Shown: positions 16,810 through 25,721 of the stretch, one piece after another
Layout: each line of letters begins with the position of its first letter
Position numbering within the stretch: position 1 is the stretch's first letter
Assembly: GCF_011064595.1 (NCBI RefSeq)
Contig: NZ_JAALJI010000013.1
Span: 62,001-126,000 of the forward strand
Source of the DNA: Paludisphaera soli
GTDB taxonomy: Bacteria > Planctomycetota > Planctomycetia > Isosphaerales > Isosphaeraceae
Length of the DNA: 64,000 bases
Direction of reading: 5' to 3'
Program-made: the position numbers and the translations under genes
Notes under the pieces: model-generated
Database searches by the model: none
The model's input: the letters and a program-made list of their open reading frames with translations, nothing else
Told to the model about the DNA's origin: nothing

Positions 16810-16913
16810 CGGATCTCTCCCCGGGATACCGTCAGTCGAGCACCGGTCGGGGCGTTCGCGGGCGGGGGCCCGAGAGGTGGACGAGTGCCGACTCGGCCGG
16901 CCGCGACGGCTGT

Positions 16914-17540
16914 CTACAACCCTACACGCTCGGCAGATGCCAGGCCCGACCCGGTGGCCGGCGACGCGTCGTCTTTGCGGTCTGCAGCCCGACCGCCTCC
17001 GGAACAGCCGTCTTTCCCCGAGGCGAATGCGAGGGCGGCCCAGCCCCCGAGGAACGCCCAGAACAAGGCCTCGACGGCGATCGCGATGCGGCCCATGTCC
17101 GCGCGGGCCGGCCGGACCGGCCCGACGGGTCCGAAGCCCCCCCCACCGGCGGTGGTCGCGGCGGCCACGGGCCCGACCGGGACGCTCTGAAATCCCCCGC
17201 CCCCGGCGGGGGTCGCGTTCGGGGCCGGGGCCTCGGCGTGGATCGCGTCGTAGAGGATGCGGGCGAGCTGCGGTGCGAGCAGGAACCTCCCGACCTTCAC
17301 GTCGATGCCGGGACCGTACATCAGAGCCATGTATGACCATCCCAGGGCGGCGAAGCCGGTGCAGTACGTCCTCCGATCGTGCCTCCCGAACACGACACCC
17401 AGGAGGGAGCAGGTCAGCGTGAAGAAGCTGGTCGAGAGCATCGCTCCCGCCCAGGGCGGGGAGCCGACGCTGACCGCCGCCATCACGATCGAAGCGATCA
17501 GCACGAAGGCCATGACGGTGCGGATGGAAATGCGTTGCAC
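16914..17540 (-). CDS. Hypothetical membrane protein with RTVMAFVLI-type N terminus
   Basis: A 208-residue protein of unknown function. It opens MQRISIRTVMAFVLIASIVM, a short basic stretch followed at once by a hydrophobic helix, a layout common among small planctomycete membrane proteins. Further hydrophobic segments lie at about 30-50, 60-75 and 155-180. A Gly/Pro-rich loop with two GGGGF units (about 110-135) separates them, and the tail is charged. The GTG at 17540 is preferred because AGGAGG lies four bases upstream, although that spacing is short; a TTG start at 17555 is the alternative. It is divergent from der. Confidence 0.6.
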   Translation of the reverse strand: MQRISIRTVMAFVLIASIVMAAVSVGSPPWAGAMLSTSFFTLTCSLLGVVFGRHDRRTYCTGFAALGWSYMALMYGPGIDVKVGRFLLAPQLARILYDAIHAEAPAPNATPAGGGGFQSVPVGPVAAATTAGGGGFGPVGPVRPARADMGRIAIAVEALFWAFLGGWAALAFASGKDGCSGGGRAADRKDDASPATGSGLASAERVGL

Positions 17541-17619
17541 ATGACCTCCTGGCAAGGATCACGGGGCGGCCTCGGGCGACCTGGAGGGGGAGGGCACCCT
17601 CCGTCAAGTCCGCAAGGAT

Positions 17620-17649
17620 TTGCGGCGGACGCGCCTTCCATCGTATAAT
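17620..17649 (+). promoter_or_regulatory. Predicted der promoter
   Basis: TTGCGG (17620-17625), an 18-base spacer and a perfect TATAAT (17644-17649). This is the best -10 hexamer in the window, lying about 165 bases upstream of the der ATG and implying a leader of roughly 155 bases. Confidence 0.55.
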
Positions 17650-17813
17650 AGCGGGTTGCACAATACAGGTTCGTGTCGCGGCAGAATCGGGTGAATCGGA
17701 CGGTGCGCGCATCCGGGGTCGATCTTCCAAGAGCCTCCGGTCTTCCTTCGTCAGCCTCCCCGCAACCACGCACTACGGCCGCATCCGTTTCGTCCTCGCG
17801 GGGAGATCGTTTC

Positions 17814-19346
17814 ATGGCTCTGCCCAAAGTCGTCATCGTGGGTCGGCCCAACGTCGGCAAATCGTCGCTTTTCAATTGGCTGGCCGGTCGCCGGATCGCG
17901 ATCGTCGACGACGTCGCGGGCGTGACCCGCGACCGGGTCGGCACCCTCGTGCAGCTCGGCGAGGACGACGAGGACCCCCGATTCTTCGAGCTGATGGACA
18001 CGGGGGGCGTCGGGATCGTCGACCGCGACGACCTGAGCCAGGACATCGAGCGCCAGATCGACACGGCCATGAACGAGGCCGACCTGATCCTGTTCGTCGT
18101 CGACATCCGCGAGGAGCTGATGCCGCTCGACGAGGAGGTCGGCCAGCGTCTGCGGTACCTGAAGACGCCGGTCATCCTGGTGATGAACAAGGCCGACGAC
18201 CCGATGTTCGACGACCGCGGCGGCGAGTTCTACAAGCTGGGACGGGGCAAGCCGATCGCCGTCTCGACGCATCAGAACCGCAACAAGAAGCAGCTCCTCA
18301 AGCTGATCGAGAAGCTCCTCCCCTGGGAAGAGACCAAGCGGCCGGCCGAGGCCGCGATGAAGATCGCCGTGGTGGGGCGGCCGAACACCGGCAAGTCCAC
18401 GTTCATCAACACGCTGGCCCAGGCCGAGCGGATGATCGTCTCGGAGCGCCCGGGGACGACGCGGGACTCGGTCGACGTCGCGTTCGAGCTGGACGGACTG
18501 CCGTTCACGGCGATCGACACGGCCGGCGTGAAGCGCAAGGCCAAGATCCGCGACGACCTGGACTTCTATTCGGTCCACCGCGCCGAGCGGTCGATCCGCC
18601 GGGCCGACGTGGTCTACCTGTTCCTCGACGCGACGCAGGGCATCAGCCGGCTGGACAAGCAGCTGGCCGACTACATCGCCAAGGAATACAAGCCCTGCAT
18701 CTTCGTGATCAACAAGTGGGACCTGATGCTCGCCGACGACGAGGCCCAGGCCGAGGGCAAGGCGGGCATGACCCGGTTCGCGCAGGCCGTCCAGCACTCG
18801 TTCCGGAACATGAGCTACATGCCGATGGCGTTCATCACCGCCAAGACCGGGAAGAACGTGAAGTCGCTGCTGAACCTCTCCCAGGCGTTGTTCAAGCAGG
18901 CGAACCGGCGGATCAGCACCGGGACGCTCAACCGCGTGCTCCGCGAGGCCGTCGCCGCGCACCCGCCCTCGATGAAGGAGAACCGCTCGCCGCGGATCTA
19001 CTACGCGACCCAGGTGGGCGAGGCTCCGCCGACCGTCGTCCTGTTCGTCAACAGTCCCCGGCTGTTCGACGCGACCTACCTCCGCTACCTGCTGAACATC
19101 TTCCGCGAGAAGCTGCCGTTCCGCGACGTGCCGATCAAGCTCTACATGCGCTCGCGCAAGCAGACCGAGCCCGGCGAGCGCAAGCCCCGCCCCGAGGACG
19201 CCATGGGCGAGGACTGGGTGGACGTGGATTATCACGCCCTGCCCGGCGAAGCTCCTCCGAACGAGGTGGAGGTGGAAGACGTCCGCTTCCTCAACCGGGA
19301 GGTCAACGAGCTGCTGTCCGACCTGGACGACTCGCCCGGTCGCTGA
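17814..19346 (+). CDS. der: Ribosome biogenesis GTPase Der (EngA)
   Basis: A tandem-GTPase factor for 50S subunit assembly. The 510 residues show two G domains: G1 GRPNVGKSS near residue 10, DTGG and NKAD in the first, then GRPNTGKST near residue 188, DTAG and INKWD in the second. A KH-like C-terminal domain includes RSRKQTEPGERKPRPED. The ATG at 17814 (MALPKVVIVGRPNVGKSSLF) is chosen over an upstream in-frame start because GGGGAG precedes it and the family begins here. The C-terminal ~50 residues are acidic and slightly longer than in E. coli Der. Confidence 0.96.
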   Translation: MALPKVVIVGRPNVGKSSLFNWLAGRRIAIVDDVAGVTRDRVGTLVQLGEDDEDPRFFELMDTGGVGIVDRDDLSQDIERQIDTAMNEADLILFVVDIREELMPLDEEVGQRLRYLKTPVILVMNKADDPMFDDRGGEFYKLGRGKPIAVSTHQNRNKKQLLKLIEKLLPWEETKRPAEAAMKIAVVGRPNTGKSTFINTLAQAERMIVSERPGTTRDSVDVAFELDGLPFTAIDTAGVKRKAKIRDDLDFYSVHRAERSIRRADVVYLFLDATQGISRLDKQLADYIAKEYKPCIFVINKWDLMLADDEAQAEGKAGMTRFAQAVQHSFRNMSYMPMAFITAKTGKNVKSLLNLSQALFKQANRRISTGTLNRVLREAVAAHPPSMKENRSPRIYYATQVGEAPPTVVLFVNSPRLFDATYLRYLLNIFREKLPFRDVPIKLYMRSRKQTEPGERKPRPEDAMGEDWVDVDYHALPGEAPPNEVEVEDVRFLNREVNELLSDLDDSPGR

Positions 19347-19484
19347 GGGCGCGGCGAGGGCCGCTGGGGCGTGGCGTCGCGCCGCGGGGGCCGTTACATT
19401 CGGTGGCATGAGGCCGGCGGGCGTGGGGAATTCCGCGCCCGCCACATCCCGCCACCTCGGTCGTCCCCCCAGGAGACCCCCGCC

Positions 19485-20390
19485 ATGCACGACCATCGAC
19501 GCGGATTCCTGCGCCGTTCCCTCCTCGCCGCGGCCGTCGCCCCGGCCGCTCTGGCCCCCACGGCGGCCCTGGCCATCCCGCCGATCCCGCACAAGCGGCC
19601 GAGCCGCCTGAAGCTGAGCATCGCCGCGTACTCGTATCGGCAGATGCTCACGGCCAAGCCCCCGACGATGGACATGTTCGGATTCGTCGACCTGGCCGCG
19701 CATCTCGGCTTCGACGCCGTCGAGCCGACCTCGTACTACTTCCCGGCCGACGCCGACGACGCCTACTTCGCCCGCTTCAAGCGGCACGCCTTCATGGAAG
19801 GCCTGGACGTCTCGGGCACCGCCATCGGCAACAACTTCTGCGTCCCCTCGGGCGAGAAGCGCGACGAGCAGCTCGCGCTCACGAGGAAGTGGATCGACCG
19901 CGCCGCGATGATCGGCGCCCCGGTGATCCGCGTCTTCGCCGGCAACGTCCCCAAGGACTCGACCGAGGAGGCCGCCTTCGGCTGGGTCGTCGCGTGCATG
20001 ACCGAGGCGCTCGCCTACGCCGAGGCGAAGGGGATCGTGCTGGCGCTGGAGAACCACGGCGGCATCACCGCCCGGCCCGAGCAGCTCCTCAAGTTCGTCC
20101 ACGCCATCGACCACCCGAACTTCGGCGTGAACCTGGACACCGCCAACTTCAAGGGCGAGGACCCCTACGCCGACATCGCCCAGCTGGCCCCCTACGCGGT
20201 CAACGTCCAGGTGAAGACCGAGATCCACCGGGCCGGCGGCAAGACCGAGGAGGCCGACTTCCGCAAGATCGTCGACATCCTCGTCGGGGCCCTCTATTCC
20301 GGCTACGTCGTGATCGAGTACGAGGCGAAGGAAGACCCGATCACCGCCATCCCGCGCTACGCGGCCCGGATGCGGAGCCTCATCGGCTGA
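19485..20390 (+). CDS. Tat-exported sugar phosphate isomerase/epimerase family protein
   Basis: A 301-residue TIM-barrel protein (AP endonuclease 2 superfamily). The N terminus carries a twin-arginine type signal, MHDHRRGFLRRSLLAAAVAP, ending in an Ala-rich region, so it probably acts in the periplasm. Barrel elements include FVDLAAHLGFDAVEPTSYYF, IVLALENHGG with a metal-binding Glu, FGVNLDTANF and VVIEYEAKEDP. Substrate cannot be inferred; planctomycetes carry many such xylose isomerase-like barrels for sugar and inositol catabolism. The start has CAGGAGA upstream. The next gene follows after 46 bases on the same strand. Confidence 0.85.
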   Translation: MHDHRRGFLRRSLLAAAVAPAALAPTAALAIPPIPHKRPSRLKLSIAAYSYRQMLTAKPPTMDMFGFVDLAAHLGFDAVEPTSYYFPADADDAYFARFKRHAFMEGLDVSGTAIGNNFCVPSGEKRDEQLALTRKWIDRAAMIGAPVIRVFAGNVPKDSTEEAAFGWVVACMTEALAYAEAKGIVLALENHGGITARPEQLLKFVHAIDHPNFGVNLDTANFKGEDPYADIAQLAPYAVNVQVKTEIHRAGGKTEEADFRKIVDILVGALYSGYVVIEYEAKEDPITAIPRYAARMRSLIG

Positions 20391-20436
20391 CGTCGACGAC
20401 ATGCCTCGAAGACGGGCCTCGCCCGGAGAGCCGACC

Positions 20437-22173
20437 ATGATGCGACTCGCGTGGGGCCTGTCGTTCGCGATCCTGCTCGCGCCGGCGCTCGCCGCGGAGG
20501 AGGCCGCCGGGCCGATCCGCAGGGGCGTCGGCGAGTCCGCCGCGCCGGTGGCCTACTGGGTGGAATCGTCGCTCAAGCGGGTCTATCCCGCGACGCCGCC
20601 GGGAGCCTCGGCGCATCGCCTGGCCGTCCCCCGGAACGCGAGGGCCTCGTTCCAGGTCTGCGTCCGAAACGAGAGCGCGGCCTACATCGGGTTCGATTGC
20701 TCGGTGGCCGGCGCCGACGGCCTCGCGCCCCGCGTCCGACTCGTCGGCCTGGTGCCGATGCCCCACTTCACCGCGAACACCGACGCCTCGGAGCTGGAAG
20801 GGGTCGAGCACGGCCCGGGCCTGGTCCCGGACCCGCTCCTGCCCGTGACGGGCGTCGCGCTGGGACCGTTCGAGACACGCTCGTTCTGGGTCTCGCTCAG
20901 GGTGCCCGCCGACGCGAAGCCGGGCCGCCGCACGCTGACCGCGCGGATCCTCCCGTGGGGCGGGAAGGAGTCGGACGTCGCGGCGATGCCGGTCGACGTC
21001 GACGTGGCCGAACTGGTCGTCCCGCCCCGCCGCGACTTCCCGGTGATCCACTGGTGGCGCGGCGAGGCCACCTGGGACTACTACCAGACCGGCCGGTTCG
21101 ACGAACGCTGGTGGGAGCTGACTCGGGCCCAGCTCGCGAACATGCTCGATCACGGCTCGGACGTCGTCTCCGTCCCGCTGCTCGTCGCGCGTCGGGAGCC
21201 GTTCGAGCGGCCCTGCCAGCTCCTGGACGTGGACGAGCCCGAGCCCGGCAAGTACCGCTTCGACTGGGAGCGGACGCGGAGGTTCGTGGCCCTGTGCCGC
21301 GAGATCGGCTTCAAGAAATTCGAATGGTCGCACCTGTGGATCTACTGGGGCGCCGAGAACCCGGTGCGGGTCTATGCGAAGGACGGCGACGGCTTTCGCA
21401 TGCTCTGGCCGCCGGAGATCAGCGGATTCTCCGACACCTTCCTCGGCTTCCTCGACCAGTTCCTGCCCGAGTTCCACGCCTTCCTCACGGCCGAGGACCT
21501 GCTGGACGACTCGTACTTCCACCTTTCCGACGAGCCCGGCGAGGGGACTCACCTGGCGAACTACAAGCGGGCCCGTCAGATCCTCCGCGAGAAGGCGCCC
21601 TGGATGAAGGTGATGGACGCCCTCAGCAACATCGAATACGGCCGACAAGGGCTGACCGACATCCCGATACCGATGGTGAACGCGGCCCAGGCCTACATCG
21701 ACGCCGGCATCCCCCACTGGGTCTACTACTGCTGCGCCCCGACGGGGCCCTGGCTGAACCGCTTCCTCGACACGCCGCTCGCCAAGATCCGCATGTCGGG
21801 GATGCTCTTCCACCGCCTGGGCGCGAAGGGGTTCCTGCACTGGGGCTTCAACTACTGGCACCTGATGGAGCAGGAGAAGATCGGCGACCCGTTCCACGAC
21901 TCCTCGAACGGCTCGTGGCCGGGGATCCCCTATGGCGATCCGTTCATGATCTATCCGGGTAAGGACGGCCCGCTCGACTCGATCCGATGGGAGGTGTTCG
22001 CGGAGTCGCTCCAGGACTTCGCCGTCCTGCAGGGGGCCGGCGTGAGTCGCGACGACCCCCGGTTCGCCGACCTGAAATCGTACGCCGACTTCCCCAAGGA
22101 CGAGGCCTGGATCCGTCGGACGCTCGACGCCGTGCTCAAGACCGCGCCCGAGCCCGAGCCGGCGCGGCCTTGA
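20437..22173 (+). CDS. Secreted DUF4091 domain protein (glycoside hydrolase-like)
   Basis: A 578-residue exported protein starting MMRLAWGLSFAILLAPALA, a standard signal peptide with an Ala-rich cleavage region. An N-terminal beta-sandwich (about 30-190) is followed by a TIM-barrel-like body with VIHWWRGEATWDYYQTGRF, FKKFEWSHLWIYWGAEN and DSYFHLSDEPGEGTHL, then the DUF4091 C-terminal region ending SIRWEVFAESLQDFAVLQGA. DUF4091 proteins are thought to be glycan-acting barrels, but substrates are undefined. The Glu in HLSDEPGEG is a catalytic candidate. The ATG at 20437 has GGAGAG upstream; an earlier start at 20401 would spoil the signal peptide. Likely in an operon with the isomerase. Confidence 0.83.
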   Translation: MMRLAWGLSFAILLAPALAAEEAAGPIRRGVGESAAPVAYWVESSLKRVYPATPPGASAHRLAVPRNARASFQVCVRNESAAYIGFDCSVAGADGLAPRVRLVGLVPMPHFTANTDASELEGVEHGPGLVPDPLLPVTGVALGPFETRSFWVSLRVPADAKPGRRTLTARILPWGGKESDVAAMPVDVDVAELVVPPRRDFPVIHWWRGEATWDYYQTGRFDERWWELTRAQLANMLDHGSDVVSVPLLVARREPFERPCQLLDVDEPEPGKYRFDWERTRRFVALCREIGFKKFEWSHLWIYWGAENPVRVYAKDGDGFRMLWPPEISGFSDTFLGFLDQFLPEFHAFLTAEDLLDDSYFHLSDEPGEGTHLANYKRARQILREKAPWMKVMDALSNIEYGRQGLTDIPIPMVNAAQAYIDAGIPHWVYYCCAPTGPWLNRFLDTPLAKIRMSGMLFHRLGAKGFLHWGFNYWHLMEQEKIGDPFHDSSNGSWPGIPYGDPFMIYPGKDGPLDSIRWEVFAESLQDFAVLQGAGVSRDDPRFADLKSYADFPKDEAWIRRTLDAVLKTAPEPEPARP

Positions 22174-22189
22174 GGCGAGCCGTCCAGGC

Positions 22190-23347
22190 TCAGGGGTTGG
22201 ACTTCGCCATGGAGTCCAACTCGGCGAGCTTGAGGCGGACGGAGACGATGTAGGGCCTTTCGCGCTCGGTCCAGTGGCCGTAGGTGGTCGCGACGATCGT
22301 CCCGTCCGGCAGCACTTCCACGCCCGGATAGGCGCAGTCCCACTTGTGGTGGTTGTCCATCAGCCGGACCTTGTACTGACCATCGCGGCCGGCGACCACG
22401 TCGTCGTAGGTGCCGACCCAGGCGACCCAGTCGCCCTGGGTGGGGCTGTCCCTGGCGGTGTCGCGGAACGAGAGGAAGAGGCGGCCGTCGGGCGCGTACT
22501 TGCCGACGTGGCGGTCGCCGGTGAGCGCGAGGGGAAGCTCGCGCGGCTTCGTCCACGTCTCGCCCTCGTCCTCCGAGGTGATCACGTGTGAGTTTTTCTT
22601 GCGGGAGTTCTCGCGGAGCAGGACGGCGATCTGCTTGCCGTCGGGCGAGCGGATCAGGCCGGGTTCGCAGAGGTGGAGCCTGGGATCCTCGGCGATGACG
22701 ATCGGGTCGCCCCACGTCAGGCCGCCGTCCTTCGAGAGGGTCTTGAAGACGCGGAAGACGTTGGGGTTGGGCCGATCGTCCCGGGCGTTCTTGCCGTCGC
22801 CGTGAAAGAGGGCCATGTAGGTGCCGTCCTTCAGCCGCTCGACGCTGGCCATGGCGACCACGCCGCCGTAGTCGCCGATCTTCGCCAGCGGGGACCAGGT
22901 CGCGCCGTCGTCCTCGCTGACCGCCATGCGGATCGGGGTCAACCCGGAAAACATGATGAGACGCTTCTTGCCCTGGGCGTCGACCACGCGGTGGATCGTG
23001 GGGGTTTCCTCCGAGGTCGTCCAGTTTTCCGGGGTCGGAAGCCGGTCGGACCAGGTCAGGCCGCCGTCCTCGCTGCGCTTCATCAGCACGGCCCCCTTGC
23101 CGTGGCCTTTGGGGTAGACGATCAACATCGTCTTTCCGTCTTCGAGGAGGACGGTCGTCGGATGGCCCAGATAATGGCCCGGCTCGCGGTCGACGATCAC
23201 CCGGCGGTCGGGCTGGTCGGCCAGGTCGAGAAACCGAATCGCCGTGGAGGGGCGGGCTGATTCGGCGGCCTCCTGGGCCGCGGAAGTGACGGGCATCAGG
23301 CACGCGAGGAGGCCGAAGAGCTTGAACGCCGCTTTCTCGAAGGGCAT
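22190..23347 (-). CDS. Exported sialidase/neuraminidase-fold protein
   Basis: A 385-residue beta-propeller protein with an N-terminal signal (MPFEKAAFKLFGLLACLM...SAAQ). Several Asp-box type repeats are visible: RSEDGGLTWSD, SEDDGATWSP, SKDGGLTWGD and SEDEGETWTK. These mark sialidase-superfamily propellers. Candidate substrate-site arginines occur in TPIRMAV and LIRSPDG. Whether it cleaves sialic acid or another glycan is unknown; exo-alpha-sialidase-type annotations are common for such proteins. It converges on the DUF4091 gene with a 16-base gap and is divergent from the MFS gene with only 23 bases between starts. Confidence 0.84.
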   Translation of the reverse strand: MPFEKAAFKLFGLLACLMPVTSAAQEAAESARPSTAIRFLDLADQPDRRVIVDREPGHYLGHPTTVLLEDGKTMLIVYPKGHGKGAVLMKRSEDGGLTWSDRLPTPENWTTSEETPTIHRVVDAQGKKRLIMFSGLTPIRMAVSEDDGATWSPLAKIGDYGGVVAMASVERLKDGTYMALFHGDGKNARDDRPNPNVFRVFKTLSKDGGLTWGDPIVIAEDPRLHLCEPGLIRSPDGKQIAVLLRENSRKKNSHVITSEDEGETWTKPRELPLALTGDRHVGKYAPDGRLFLSFRDTARDSPTQGDWVAWVGTYDDVVAGRDGQYKVRLMDNHHKWDCAYPGVEVLPDGTIVATTYGHWTERERPYIVSVRLKLAELDSMAKSNP

Positions 23348-23370
23348 CGAGTCGACTCCAGGAGGATTGG

Positions 23371-24696
23371 TTGACAGGGGCCTTACAATCGGGGGGAGAG
23401 CCTCGCGGCCCGAGCGGCGTCGACCCCGGCGTCTCCCGCCCGCTTCCCTCCACGGCGGGATTCGTCCCGGGACCATTGATCGCACGCCGGACCGTCTGGG
23501 TCATGGCGATCGGCAGCGGGCTGTCGGTCGCCAACCTCTACTATAGCCAACCCCTGCTCGAACGCATGGCCGACGACTTCTCGGCCTCCGCCTCGCGCAT
23601 GGGGGTCGTCGCCACGGCCACCCAGGTCGGGTACGCGCTCGGGATGATGCTCCTCGCCCCGCTGGGCGACCTGCTGGAGCGTCGCCGGCTGATCGTGATC
23701 CTGCTCGGGGCGACCGCGCTGACGCTGGCGGCCGTGGCGTCGTCGCCGACGTTCGGCTGGCTGGCGGTCGCGAGCCTGGCGATGGGGGCGGCCACGGTGA
23801 CGCCCCAGATCATCGTCCCGTTCGCGGCGGCGATCGCCGAGCCCCACGAGCGCGGGAGGGTCGTGGGCACGGTCATGAGCGGGCTCCTGATCGGCATCCT
23901 GCTGGCGAGGACGGCCAGTGGATTCCTCGGCTCCCACCTGGGCTGGCGGGCCGTCTTCTGGCTGGCGGCCGGTCTCATGGTCGGCCTGATGTTCCTCATG
24001 GCGAAGGAGCTGCCGAAGTCGACGCCGACGCTCGTCGGGACGAGCTACGCCGCGCTCCTGAGGTCGCTGGGCGGCCTGGTGCGCGACCTGCCGGAGCTGC
24101 GGACCTCGGCCCTGTTCGGGGGCCTGGCGTTCGCGTCGTTCAGCGTCTTCTGGACGGTCCTGGCGTTCCACCTGGCCGGACCTCCGTTCGGCTACGGCAG
24201 CGACGTGGTGGGCTTGTTCGGCCTGGTCGGCGCCGCCGGGGCAATGGCCGCGCCGCTGGTGGGGACGTTCGCCGACCGTCGGGGGCCGAGATGGTCGATC
24301 GGACTCGGCCTGACGACGATGCTCGCGTCGTTCGTCGTGCTGGCGGCGTTCGGGTCGAGCCTACCGGGCCTGGTGGTCGGAGTCCTGCTGCTGGACGTCG
24401 GCGCTCAGTGCAACCACATCTCGAACCAGACGCGAATCTACGGCCTGGCTCCGGAGGCCCGGAGCCGGCTGAACACCGTTTACATGGTGTCGTTCTTCCT
24501 CGGCGGGGCGCTCGGCTCGGCGACCGGGGCTGCGGCCTGGCCGCGGTTCGGCTGGCCCGGTGCGTGCGCCGTGGGCTCGGCTTTCCTGGTCGCCGCGCTG
24601 GTCGTCTTCGCGACGACGAACTGGGACCGTCCGCGGATCGGCGCCGGGGACGCGGGAGGCTCGGCCGTCAGCCCAGGGGCCGAGCCTTCGGCCTGA
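23371..24696 (+). CDS. Major facilitator superfamily transporter
   Basis: A 441-residue inner-membrane transporter with about 12 hydrophobic helices. The first begins VWVMAIGSGLSVANLYYSQP; the MFS loop 2-3 motif appears as LAPLGDLLERRRLI, and the half-site repeat as TFADRRGPRW near residue 300. It resembles drug or sugar efflux (DHA1-like) transporters, substrate unknown. The start is TTG at 23371, chosen because AGGAGG lies five bases upstream; an ATG at 23503 inside the first helix is less likely. The last 29 bases overlap the 3' end of the convergent ABC permease gene. Confidence 0.85.
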   Translation: MTGALQSGGEPRGPSGVDPGVSRPLPSTAGFVPGPLIARRTVWVMAIGSGLSVANLYYSQPLLERMADDFSASASRMGVVATATQVGYALGMMLLAPLGDLLERRRLIVILLGATALTLAAVASSPTFGWLAVASLAMGAATVTPQIIVPFAAAIAEPHERGRVVGTVMSGLLIGILLARTASGFLGSHLGWRAVFWLAAGLMVGLMFLMAKELPKSTPTLVGTSYAALLRSLGGLVRDLPELRTSALFGGLAFASFSVFWTVLAFHLAGPPFGYGSDVVGLFGLVGAAGAMAAPLVGTFADRRGPRWSIGLGLTTMLASFVVLAAFGSSLPGLVVGVLLLDVGAQCNHISNQTRIYGLAPEARSRLNTVYMVSFFLGGALGSATGAAAWPRFGWPGACAVGSAFLVAALVVFATTNWDRPRIGAGDAGGSAVSPGAEPSA

Positions 24697-25720
24697 GGCG
24701 GGCCGCCGCTCGCCCTACCGAGGCCCCCCAGCTGCGGCGATGGACGTCGGCCACGACCGCCAGCACGATGACCGCGCCGCTGATCAGCCGCTTCGACGGC
24801 TCGCTCGCGCCGACGTGATCCAGGCCCGTCTGCAGCACGGCGATGATGAGCACGCCGAGGAAGCTCCGCAGCACCGACCCGCGCCCGCCCATCAGGCTCG
24901 TCCCGCCGATGACCACCGCGGCGATCGCCCCCAGCTCCATCCCCACGCCGCCGTTGGGGTCGGCGGAGGAGACCCTCGCGACCTGGAACACCGCCGCGAT
25001 CGCCGCGCACAGGCCGGAGAGGACGAACGTCAGGAGCTTCGTCGGCTTCGGGTCCACGCCCGACAGCCGCACCGCCTCCTCGTTCGTGCCGATCGCCACC
25101 ATGTATCGGCCCAGCACCGTCCGCGTCAGCAGGACGTGGCCGGCGGCCACAAGGGCGAGCGCGATCAAGAAGCTCGTGGACGCGCCGAGGCCCGGCAGCG
25201 GACGGGCCAGCCACTCGATCCGCGGGCCGACGTACTTGGTCTCGGACCTCGTCAGCAGGTACGTCGCGCCCCGGGCCGATTCGAGCATGCCGAGCGTGAC
25301 GATGAACGACGGGATCGACCAGTGCACGGAGATGAATCCGTTGACCAGGCCGCAGGCCGCCCCCGCCGCCAGGCAGGCCGCCAGCGCGATCGGGAACGAG
25401 ACCTCCCAGTCCACGATCGCGATCCCGAGCACGGCCCCGCACAGGGCCATCACCGAGCCGACCGAGAGGTCGATGCCGCCGATCACCAGGACGAGCGTCA
25501 TGCCGACGGCCAGCACGGTCAGGTCGGCGAACTGATTCACGATCGTCTTGACCGTCTGGGCCGACCAGAAGTGGTTGCTCCTCGTCCCGAACAGCACGAC
25601 GAGCGCCGCCAGGACGACCAGCATGCCGACCACGTCGCCCACGCCCCGCCATCGGGCCAGGCCCGAGGGCTCGGCCCATTTCTCGGAATCGGTCTCGGTC
25701 CGGGTCGCCGCGTCGCTCAT
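24668..25720 (-). CDS. Ribose-type ABC transporter permease (RbsC family)
   Basis: A 350-residue inner-membrane permease with about 9-10 helices. Family signatures include LAVGMTLVLVIGGIDLSVGS near residue 75, VNGFISVHWSIPSFIVTLGM near 130 and VVIGGTSLMGGRGSVLRSFL near 270. BPL-type permeases of this family import ribose, other pentoses, autoinducer-2 or nucleosides. The ATG is one base from the end of the ATPase gene upstream. It is the last gene of the nucleoside hydrolase-ABC operon. The stop lies inside the 3' end of the opposite-strand MFS gene (29-base tail overlap). Confidence 0.93.
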   Translation of the reverse strand: MSDAATRTETDSEKWAEPSGLARWRGVGDVVGMLVVLAALVVLFGTRSNHFWSAQTVKTIVNQFADLTVLAVGMTLVLVIGGIDLSVGSVMALCGAVLGIAIVDWEVSFPIALAACLAAGAACGLVNGFISVHWSIPSFIVTLGMLESARGATYLLTRSETKYVGPRIEWLARPLPGLGASTSFLIALALVAAGHVLLTRTVLGRYMVAIGTNEEAVRLSGVDPKPTKLLTFVLSGLCAAIAAVFQVARVSSADPNGGVGMELGAIAAVVIGGTSLMGGRGSVLRSFLGVLIIAVLQTGLDHVGASEPSKRLISGAVIVLAVVADVHRRSWGASVGRAAARLRPKARPLG

Positions 25721-25721
25721 G

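Noticed and set aside
17751-20438. Open minus-strand frame of 895 codons opposite der and the isomerase
   Set aside because: Shadow of two recognisable genes, with no domain of its own.
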